Below, one piece after another: positions 31,176-42,100 of a stretch of 64,000 nt of DNA (position 1 is its first letter; every line of letters begins with the position of its first letter). The position numbers and the translations under genes are program-made. Origin of the DNA: Blattamonas nauphoetae (Eukaryota > Preaxostyla > Oxymonadida). Below the pieces are notes generated by a model. It did no database searches. It was given only the letters and a program-made list of their open reading frames with translations, and was not told where the DNA came from. The stretch is from the NCBI GenBank assembly GCA_033064195.1, contig JARBJD010000038.1, forward strand, positions 124,001 through 188,000, written 5' to 3'.

Positions 31176-31696
31176 CAGGCTTCTGATTTGATCCCAGTGA
31201 TCCCAGTCGGATCTGATCCCACTAAATACCTACAATACCATTTCGTTTCTTTCATTTCAAAAAAGTCTTCTTATATATGATATTTGAATGGAAAAAAAAG
31301 TAAAAAGGAAAATGGTCACTTCATAGATCATGAAAATGCAAACTTTGGGTGCTGCTGTTTCAGTTTGTTCTACAACAATAATTATTAAAACAAGTCGATA
31401 ATGCGTTATTATGTCTTCTTTGATGGTTTTTTCTCACTGACTAAAGTCAATGAAGGGAATACATCGAAAAAAGAAGTGTTGGTGATTGTGATCGTGCGTG
31501 TTTTTGGGAAATAAGAGCTGTCTGAAATATTGAAGAGCATTATGTGAAAACAAGAAGTGAATTGAACATGATTAATGAAGTGATAATGAGAAAATCTCAA
31601 AGGAAAAGAGTTGAAATTTGATCTCAGTCCAAATTTAGGCACTGACATCAATTGATCCCAGTTTTACCTATTTTGATGGGACTACTCAGATGCCTG
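31176..31696. mobile_element. 521-bp hAT-like element with 8-bp duplication
   Basis: The ends are CAGGCATCTGA and, inverted, CAGGCTTCTGA, with GGGATCA-type words just inside. GACATCCG is duplicated at 31168-31175 and 31697-31704. CAGG-type ends with an 8-bp duplication are typical of hAT transposons. No transposase. On the host (minus) strand a GT-AG intron from 31699 to 31222 (478 nt) removes most of the element and restores the frame into GSDPTGITGIKSEACGCLHW. A diverged piece of a relative lies at 8196-8244. Confidence 0.75.
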
Positions 31697-33115
31697 GACA
31701 TCCGCCTGTCTTGGTATGGCCGTTCTGGAAGGAACACCTGTCAATTCGCAATGAAACATTGAGTATGTGAAGGAAGATCGAGTGGCTGTCTGGGAAGTCT
31801 TTGAAAGTGCAGAGTCTGAAAACGTGTGGGAAGTATATGTTGAGGGAAGGGCCGGTGGTTGTGAAGTGTTTGCTAAGACGAATGTCTGAGCCCGGTTGGT
31901 CCTGGTTGGGGGAAGAGTGCGAGGGAGTGTGGCATTGAGTGAAGGACGTGTTGTGCGACAGCAGCGATCCACCCCTGTTCATGTCGTTGATCGTTGTCCC
32001 ATAAAGATGGTTCGTGCTCTTCATCACACAACAGCCACACACTCGCTGAATCCAATCAACACGAAACTGCAACGGAGAGCGGTGCGACGGTGAGGGTGAT
32101 GTGGTGTTGGTCAACGAGCTCGCTGAGAGTGTCGTGGAGATCGTTGGAAGGTCGGTGTTGTCGCGTTCAATTCGCCCAAAATCAAACAGCGGACCACTTC
32201 CAAGAACGAGGTTGGTGTTGGTCATTGAGAGGCCACATCCTGAAATACAAACAGAATCCAACCCAAAAGAGGCGTGTTGGCCAATCGAGGGAGATGAAAG
32301 AGAGCGTGCGAAGGACACGAAGGGCAGGAGAGACGGCGAAGTCGACGACCAATGCGAGCAGCCATCAATCACCACACAACTCTCTCCTCCTTCCCCAGTA
32401 TTCTCCACAACCAAAGGAGAACACCCACCGTTCGACACAATCTCGCTCTGTCGAATCGTCACGCATGAAGACTCCAAAGTCGCAAGAGATGAGCTCATCG
32501 CACTGCAGTCGAAACAGATGTGTGACAGAGATCCAGTTGAGTTTGAGAAGATGAACATCGCAGTTGTGACCTCATCAAGAGATTTTGCATCGCTATTCGC
32601 TAATGTTGAACGTGAATATCGATTTGATCTTGTCGCTTCGATATGGAGTGTTGTTTCATTGCTTCCTTCAAGGATCAGAGAGTTGGAAGAAACTTGAAAA
32701 TGTGATATGAGGTAATGTCCATCCAAAAGGGTCATATTTCGAGATAAAGCTTGATGCGTTAAAATGTGACAATCTTCATGCTGGTCGATTAAATCTTCAA
32801 GTTGAAGCGTGATGACTTCATCAAATCCGAATAGAGTGCACAAGAACAGAAATAACGACATTAACAGTGAAGAGAGAGGGATGGGATGAGTAGATCCAGC
32901 CCTTTGAATGTAATGTTTTTCTATTAAAACTCGCCCTCTTGGTATTAAAGCATGATTTTTGCAAATCAGTTTTGGTCACGAAATAATCAATGAAATCTGA
33001 AGAGAATTAAACAGAAATGGGAAGATCAGACAGGCTATTTGAAAAGGCGCCATCTGTCTTCAGAACTATTAACACACTGAATCGGAACAACGAGACAACC
33101 AACAATGAAAGAAAT

Positions 33116-36100
33116 TTAAGGCAATGAAGACACTCGGACACCATCGAATTCCGACGGTGTGGTCAGTCTGTTCTTCTTCTCCTCCATCTCCTCTTCCTCC
33201 TTCTTCTGCTCGGTGGCGTACTTCCGAGCTCGGTTCTTCTTTTTCTTCTTCTCGGGCGGGTCTTCGGGCTCGGTGTCGTTCTGCACAGCTGGCGGCTCTT
33301 CTGGCGTCTCCACTTCTTCCCCATCTTCGACTGGGGCGAGGGAATACGTGGACGACACGACGATGTTCTGAGCAGCGCGCAGGTCGGCTGTTTTGATTGA
33401 CGAAGCGTCGTCGTCTGGTTCGGTCTCTTTTTGGGTGTTTGTTTCCTGTGCCTCGATCCACGCGTTCTCAGCGATCTCGACTGTGGTCGGCTCTTCTTCG
33501 GCGTTGGTCTTGGAGTTCTTTCTCTTCCGACGAATCAGAACCAGGATGATGATCAGCACAATCACCGCAGCCACAGCGACCAGAACTCCAACCATCACCC
33601 CAACAGCCCATCCGGGCATCTTGTTGGCTTTGGGATCATCAGGTTCTTCTGGATCGACTGGGTCAACAGGATCCACAGGGTCGACAGGATCAACTGGATC
33701 GACGGGGTCTACGGGGTCGACTGGATCGACCGGGTCGACAGGGGGTGGCGGGGCGAGGGTGACAGAAAGAGAGACAGTCGTGCCTGGATTGGCTGTGTGG
33801 CTGACGTAGAGATCGAACACGGAGGTTTCGGCGGCGGTGAGGGAGGCGTGGGAGAGTGTGTGGACGATTTGCTTGTCACTGATGAAGTCGGGCTCAGCCA
33901 GGTTGAGAATGACAGTTTGGCTGTTCGATTGGCTTCCTGATGACGTTGTCTCTTGGATCTCAATCTCGAGTCCACATGGCATCAACTGCTCTCCGAGCAC
34001 GGTTACCTTCCATCCTCCTTTGGAGGCTAACTCCTCCATTTTTGCAGATGTGACAGTTGGATTGAAAAACATGGTTTCATCTGTCGCGAACGACGAGAGG
34101 TCGCAGCTATCTGAACCAACAATCCACAGCGAGTCAGCTGCATCAGATCCGTCACCCTCCATGTTTGTGGCTTTCACACTCCCTCCTTCGCATCTAATGT
34201 TTCTTTTGGTGCTCGAAAACTTCCCGCTTCCGATGACGTTGTCTGTGAAGTTGCAGTGGTCGAACGAGACCTCGCTTTCGATCACCAGAATCGCTCCTGT
34301 TTGAGTCAGACCGATGAACGAGCATTGGCTGAATGTTGCGTTTCGATATCTCAGCTGTACTCGGCCTGTGTTCCACGAGCACACAGCATCTTCGATGTTT
34401 GATGTCGCAACGGAGATAGAAGTGACAAGGACATTCGTGAAGACGTCTCGTTGGGCGGTGAGAGCAGTGGAGGTGAGGGAGATGACAGACCCGTCGGTGG
34501 TGAGTCCGGTTGAAGAGAGTTTAGTGTCTGTCATGGAGACAATCGAGGTTGACGAGAAGAGCGAGCGAGCACCACTGAAACCGACACCTGAACACGTCAC
34601 CCCGTCTGTGGTGAATTTCCCGGTGTTTTCAGCAAGCACGAGATCGTAGTTCACTTTTCCAGTTCCTGCGCTGAAAGTGATGTCTTTGAGGGTGAGGGTG
34701 GTGTCAGACACAACGAGGAGAGACGTTTTGGCAGTTGCGAACGAGGACAGAGTGAAGTTGATGTCGGTGATGGACGAAGGATTGGTCGTGAACGTGATGA
34801 GGGACGAGCTTGTCCAGGTGGTTGGAGCAACTTTCACTTTCGAGTGTATCCCTGCAGTCGATCCTTTGATTTCAGTTCCCACAATCCCGACCTGCCTTGG
34901 GATCTCCATCCCGTCTGAGACAATCAGCACCAACGGTGAGCCTGTCAGGTGTGACACAGCGAAATGCATTGAGAGACACGGTTCAGTAACACTGCCGCAC
35001 TGTTTAAAATCTTTCGGAGCAGGCGATGTGCCTCCAACGTAGATTGTGGCTGCCCCGTATTCGTTCAGATAGTACGAGACGTCCTGGACGTTCGAAGTGT
35101 CGTCGGGGACCGAGCACTGCCAGTCATGTGTTTGTAGGACTGTGTCCATGTTCCCGAAACTGGATTTGAGGAGAACATCGTCGAGGTTGGCGCTTTCGAT
35201 GAAGACATCTTTTCCGAATGTAGCCTCGTTCGACGATGTAGGTGAGGCGAGGCTGGGCGCGCTGAAGGTGAACGATGGAGTTTTTGACAGAAGGCGAAGG
35301 AACGTCGATCCACCCTTCGAGTTGGTGCCTGTTGCCTTGTTCGTTTTGAGAGTGCACGAGGAGAGGGAGAACGACGCAGTGTTGTCCAAAATCACTCTCA
35401 CTGCGCCTCCCTGCACAGACGGCGAGGTAAGAGCTGTCAAGACGCACTGTTCCAGCGAGAGAGAGGCTGTCCCGGTCAGGGTTGCTTGAACAACAGCGGG
35501 TGTTGCCGCTGTGCTTGTGATGGCGTTGAATGTGGTCGATTTGATTGTCATCGAGATGGACGACGATGTACACGAGATCACGGGAGCTCCGACTGTCATC
35601 GACGAGACCATGCAGTTCTGCATCGACAGAGTCTTCCCAGAATTGCACGCAAAGAGAGGATTGGGGTAGACTTTGCTGTTTCCATCGAACTCGACGTTGT
35701 TCAGAGTGAGCGTGGACGATGCCGGCATGGCGAAGAGAGAGCCCGTGATGTCATCTGGGTTGAGGACGAACTTGAGGTTGGTCAGGGTGAGAGAAGAAGA
35801 GGAGACAAAAGCACCAGCACCAGGTGAGAGGGTCACTGCTGCTTTTGTTGATGTGGATGAAGTGATCGTGGTTGCCTTTGTGAAGGACTGGATTGGGAGT
35901 GTGGCTGCTGAGATGATTGTGAAAGTGATGGAACTCGCAGCAGTTGATAGTTTCGCTGCTGCATCATCCCACACAGCACACCCAAACTCCGTCACGTACC
36001 CGCAGATTGTGGGAGGCGTGGGCGAGCCTGTCGAAACGAACACGCTGTCCACTTTGCTCATGAAGAAGAGCGAGAGTGGATAGACAACGGCGGGCGAAGC

Positions 36101-39100
36101 AGAGTAACTCCCGCGCATGTCGTTCGTGTCCAGCGACGAGGCTGTGGCACCTGGCAGAGAAGTCGTGTTCACCACTCCGTCGAGGTTGCCGTAAACGAAG
36201 ACTGAGTTGGCGATGGCTGCGGAGCAGGTCAGGAAAGTTGTGGACGATGCGATGACGAACGGGGCGGCGGAGGGAGTGGTTAGGACGGATGTGTCGATCC
36301 ACACACAGCCTCCCTTCGAGCCCGCACCGCTCGCTCCACAATCTTTGAACGTAACCGCTGTGAAGGTCACTTTTCCCGTCGCCCCAGACGAGAAAGTGAC
36401 GGAGAACACACCACCGTTGACAGATGGTCCTGTGGCGACCACATTTGTGAATTGGGTCACTGTTGAGGAGCTTCCAATGTCAACAGGGCTGTTTCCGACA
36501 GTCACAGCGAAGAGGGACGCTTTTGATTCGAGATTCAAATACGATGCTCCTGAAATGGAGACAGCAGCTTTGTCTGAAGAAAGAATGATTTGTTGGTCGA
36601 GTTCAAATCGACCGTCTGCGTTTCGTGCGGCGTTGGACGTCGCAATTTGAGCTGAAAACGCGCTTTGCATATCGATAGAGCTGCCTGCTTCGGCAGAGAC
36701 GAGGGCTTTGGACGAGGCGGTGGAGGGAGCAGTGGAGAAGGCGAGGGTGACGCCTTTCAACACGAGTTTGGATTTGTCTTTAACATGAAACACTGGCTGG
36801 CTTCCCCAAACGATATTTAGAAGAGTCAGAGCTGACCCTGTCAGTTTGGTGCCTGCGGTTCCTGTGTTGAGGACAAAGAGGGGATTGGTGAGAGATTTGA
36901 GGGATGCGAACGAGATCTTGTTGGTGTCCAACGTCAGTGACCCGGAAAGGATGGTGATGGACTTCGAGAAGTCTCTGAGAGCGAGCTCGGCTGATTTCTG
37001 CTCAGCCACATCTCCTTCGATCGTCAGAGCGAGCGAGGCGAGAGATGTGGAGACGCTTTGGCTGAGAGCACCACTGATTGTTGAACACGGGACACCAGTG
37101 AACCCACACTTCTCGTAATTCGTGCCTGTGTTCGAGAGGATGATCGTGTTGCTTGGGAATGCGGTGAGGAAGAACGGAAGGAACGAGAACGGTTTGGTGG
37201 TCGATCCGGATGGATGCGGGAGTCCTTCAAGATCTTCCGATGCGAAGGTGTCGACGGTACCAACCACTCCCAGATCGGTCTTTGGAAGAACAGCCCAATC
37301 TGCGATGTGGAGGAAGGTAGCGATCTGCCTCGATCCTCCGTTGACGAACACGCTCTTCCCGTTCGCAGCTGATCCAGCAGCACCAGCTGTTCCGAACGTG
37401 GTTGAGACAAACTTGATGGGATGGTCAGCAGCAAGCAATGTTGAAGTCGACAAGTCGAAGAACACACTTCCTCCTTTGCCTGTCGCTGTGTTTGATGCAA
37501 AGTCGGCACCGATGGAGACTGACGCATCCCCGACCAGTTTGAGCGAGAGTGCGCCTCCGTCCTTCGACGTCGAACACGATTTGAAGACGGACGACGAGAT
37601 GGTCAAAGTCTTTCCAGCGGCGACGGTGCCGGAGATCGCAGCTCCAGCCACAGATGAAGAGAGGCTGGTGAACGAACAGCCAGTCACAGACAGAGATCCA
37701 GACGAGAGAACAATGGCGGATGACGTCAGGGCAGCGCTTTGCACGAAGGCGAGCGAGGAGAGAGTCGCATCGGCACTCACAGTCACAACCTTCGCTCCAG
37801 AGACTGTGATTTCGCTCGTTCCTGCTTTCGCTTTGATTGTTGATGTTTTGGAAACGGCAAGTGCAGCAGCGAGAACAATGTCGGTGTTGAGTTCAATGAC
37901 ATTCACAGAATCGGCCAGGTTCGTCATTCCTTGCTGGATGGTCTGACATGGTAGTTTAGCGTGTCCACATCTCGCTTCATTGATGCCAGCTGTTCCGTCG
38001 ACAGTGAGCGGGTTGGCTGTGAGAGGGAAGAGAACATACAGCAAAGAGCCGGTCGTGGTTTGGATGCGGTTGAGTTCAGCCGATGTGAAGACTGATCCAG
38101 AAGGCGAGGTCAGTGCTGACGGGAACTGAGTCGAGGCCAGTTTGGTGGATTCCTCTCCGGCTGTCAGTTTGATGAAGATGTCAGAGCCTGAAGACGCTGT
38201 ATTGGATGTTGTTGTTCCAAAAGAGGCTCCTGACAAAGCCAAGTCAGCCGCAGCGGTCATTCCGGTGATGTCGACGAACACAGCACCACCTTTCGCAGCT
38301 GAGCAGTCATCGAACGTGGTAGTCCCAACACTCAGCGATCCAGCGACGATCACATTCAGAGCTCCTCCATCCTTCGATGTGGAACATTGAACGAAGCTTG
38401 ATCCAGCAATGGAGAGAGTCTTTCCAGCGGCGACGGTGCCGGAGATCGCAGTTCCAGCCACAGATGAAGAGAGGCTGGTGAACGAACAGCCAGTCACAGA
38501 CAGAGATCCAGACGAGAGAACAATGGCGGATGACGTCAGGGCAGCGCTTTGCACGAAGGCGAGCGAGGAGAGAGTCGCATCGGCACTCACAGTCACAACC
38601 TTCGCTCCAGAGACTGTGATTTCGCTCGTTCCTGCTTTCGCTTTGATTGTTGATGTTTTGGAAACGGCAAGTGCAGCAGCGAGAACAATGTCGGTGTTGA
38701 GTTCAATGACATTCACAGAATCGGCCAGGTTCGTCATTCCTTGCTGGATGGTCTGACATGGTAGTTTAGCGTGTCCACATCTCGCTTCATTGATGCCAGC
38801 TGTTCCGTCGACAGTGAGCGGGTTGGCTGTGAGAGGGAAGAGAACATACAGCAAAGAGCCGGTCGTGGTTTGGATGCGGTTGAGTTCAGCCGATGTGAAG
38901 ACTGTGGCTGTTGTGATCAGACCATTCGGGAATTGTGATGCATCAAGTTTGGTGGATTCGGTTCCGGCGGTCAGTTTGATGAAGATGTCAGTGCCTGAAG
39001 GAGCTGTATTGGGTGTTGTTGATCCAAAAGAGGCATCAGAGACATCCAGACCAGCCGGTGTGCTCGACTGCGAGACGGCGACGAACACCGCTCCACCACT

Positions 39101-42100
39101 CGTTGTTGCCGAACATCCATCGAACGATGACGAAGTGACAGTGAGAGAGCCTGCACCGGTGAGTTGGATGTTCAGAGCCCCGCCGTTGAGAGAGGAGCAG
39201 GCAGAGAAGACTGAGTCGGTGATGGTGATCGAGTTGCCAGCTGCGACAGTGCCAGCAATCGCCCCTCCACTGATGGCGCATGTGAGGCCAGTGAATGAAC
39301 AGTCAGCCACTGTCAGAGACCCGGACGAGAGAGCGATGGCTGACATTGACAGTTGAGCGCTTTGGACGAATGTGAGGTTGGAGAGGGAGACATCGGCACT
39401 CACAGCGATCACGTTGGCAGCTGAGAGAGAGAGTTGGCTCTGCCCTGTTTTCGGTTTGATTGTCGATGCTTTGGAAACTGAAAGTGATGCAGCGAGAACA
39501 AAGTCGGTGTTGAGTTGGAGTGTCATTGGTGGAGCGGCGATGTTTGTGACTCCTTGTTGGATGGTCTGACACGGCAGTTTCGCGTTTCCACATCTCGCTT
39601 CGTTTATTCCATTTGTTGAATCAATCTCAATCACTGTGCCAGCGACTGGGAAGAGAACATACAGCAAAGATCCAGTCGTGGTTTGGATCCGGTTGAGTTC
39701 AGCCGATGTGAAGACTGATCCAGAAGGCGAGGTCAGTGTTGACGGGAACTGAGTCGAGGCCAGTTTGGTGGATTCCTCTCCGGCTGTCAGTTTGATGAAG
39801 ATGTCAGAGCCTGAAGACGCTGTATTGGATGTTGTTGTTCCAAAAGAGGCTCCTGACAAAGCCAAGTCAGCCGCAGCAGTCATTCCGGTGATGTCCACCA
39901 ACACAGCTCCTCCTGACGCAGCTGAGCAGCCATCGAACGAGGACGAAGAGACAGTGAGGGATCCACCGCTGCTCACAACCACATTCAAACAACCACCATT
40001 CCCAGTTGAGACACACGATGTGAAGACGGAGTTCGAGATTGTCAGGGCACTTGCAACAGTTGCAGTGAGGACTGGCGATTGTGTGGCTGAATTTCCATTG
40101 ATTCCAGACACGGTGAGACCATCTAGCGAGGATGCGGCAGACGGCGAGAGATCAAGGAGTGAGCTCTTCACAAATCCTGCTGACGCTTGGAGAGTAGAGA
40201 CGGTCAGTGACCCGCTGTCGATCTTCACGAAAGATGCCTGACGGGCCGAGCTCGATGAGCCAGTTGGGAGGAAGACAACGTCATTCAGGACGAGCGAGCC
40301 TGCACCAGACATCGCAACGAGAGGAGCAGAGAACGACGATGACGCTGTGAAGTGTTGGAGAGTGAGGAAGGACACTGACACGGTTGCTGTTGTGATTGTC
40401 ACAACACTTCGGTCCGATCCTGTGGCTTTGAGGTGCCCCTTCTCGCTTGAGCTCTTCCCTCCAATCGCGATGTTCCTGCTTCCAATGGCGAGAGTTCCAG
40501 CTTCAGGAACTTCTGGAGTGGTTGTGAACAGAATCTGGTCAGCTGCACTGGGCGATGCGGGAAGACGAGAGAGCGCGTGAGAAGCTGTTTTACATGGACC
40601 AGCTGGAGCCACACCGCAATCCGAAGAGTCTGTCCCGGCTGCACTGACAGTGATGGTGGTCAGCAGAATCGACATCAGTGCTTCGTCTGAAGACGACACC
40701 TTTCCACCGTCGTGTTGTTCTCGCTCGCCTGACTGAGAGGTGCTGTACGATGAACTGATCCACGTTTTGTAGTCCGAAGGGAGAGAGTTCGTGTTGCCGA
40801 GATAGATCTCGTACGCATTCGACTCGATTCGTTCAGTGTTGGTGAACATGCAATCTTTCATCGTGAGTCCATTGTGGACGTCGTCGATTCTGACCACTCC
40901 AAGTTTAGCTGCGTTTCCATCGAACGTGCAGGAATCGAGGACCGTGTCTGTTGGATTGATGCACTTGAACGTCAGAGCTGCTTCACGATGTGATGAACGG
41001 AGGCCTGTGAAAGTGCATCTGGTCAATTTTAACTTTCCAGCACCCATCAGCACACCCCCACACTCGAGTCCCGAATACGAATTCCGGAAAGTGGTGTCAG
41101 TTGCAGTGAGTTCACTCGAGTCTTTCATGACGACGAGGCGTCCAGACTTGTCCGAGTCTTGGGTAGTCGGTGCATCGAAACCCTCAAGGATGCACGATTG
41201 GAGCACAACAGTGCTTTCGGAGTAGATGAGGTCGGAGTACTTGTTCATTCTCTTCAGGAAGAGACCCGACAGAGAGAGGTGACCCTGTGCCCACACAGGA
41301 AACAATGGCTGGTCGTGTGCCACATAAGAGGATATTTTGTGGGTGATTGTGGTTGTTCCCGGAGTAAAGTCTGATGCTGTCACAGATACTGTTCGATGAC
41401 CCACAAACAGCTGATTTTCGATGAGATCGTTGGCTGAACTGTCGATGGTGATGGTCACTGAGTTTCCAGCTGAATTGGCGACTGAGAGGATGGCAGCATG
41501 CATACTTCGCGCTGTGGAGCCAGAAAAGCTTGATGCAGCATCGACATTGGCTGAGACAGTCCGGGTTGATGACGTCGAGAGCGAGACCTGTTTGATGATG
41601 GTTGTGTCTCCGCTTCTCTGGTACTGTTGAAGAGCAATGCCAAATGCACAATTCCCCCCGTCGGAGATCGACGATGTCGTCACAAGTCCGATAACCTTCC
41701 CCTGGAAATCATAGTTTGGGTCCAGATCGTAAAAGTGAATATCTGTGCCCACCCTCTGAGTTGCAGTTCGGAGGAAAGCATTGTACTTCACTTCGAGTTG
41801 AGACGTGGCGCCCCAAACGCAGATGCATCCGCCAACATCGGTTGTGATGGAATCATCGAAGATACAGTTGATGACTTTACACTGTTCTGCTTTCCCATGA
41901 ACTCCAGCACCTAAATTGGCCTTGTTTGAAAGGAAATAGGAGTCGGTCACTTGAGTCGTAATAACGTTTTCGTAATGGATTTTAATCGCTCCTCCTTCTC
42001 CATTTCCATTTTTTGCTACACAGTTCCAAAAGATGGTTCTGGTGATATACAAATTGGCAGCGGCGTGCATAATAGCTCCTCCAACGTTGTTGTAGGCATT

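Larger units (their letters stand above)
27264..32861 (-). pseudogene. Beta-helix receptor-like surface protein, interrupted by two elements
   Basis: The coding blocks, in order, are 32861-31697 (signal peptide MSLFLFLCTLFGF, then beta-helix text such as CVTIRQSEIVSNGGCSPLVV), 31175-30200 and 30234-28996 (EPARI-type strand modules, then a second beta-helix stretch with DICSWTNGVLQLTN), 28893-28484 (membrane span IPLVVVLSCAALLALIIVVV, then KRMKGKKDK) and 28034-27568 (pseudokinase-like tail ETLYSVLH-type text: DTLFNRLHKNGKDFDKRK). It has the same architecture as the intact gene at 44309. The hAT-like element at 31176 and the 449-bp element at 28035 interrupt it; either insert could in principle be spliced out in frame. 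A shift near 30214-30247 could be a 34-nt intron. The region 27571-27264 holds only scrambled traces of the kinase C-lobe. Overall more likely decaying than intact. Confidence 0.6.

Noticed and set aside
37122-37946. Open + strand frames inside the giant minus-strand gene (also at 33393, 34677, 38409, 38790)
   Set aside because: They are antisense shadows of a 9,954-nt frame with strong codon bias; their text repeats with the 810-bp units and has no start context or family resemblance.
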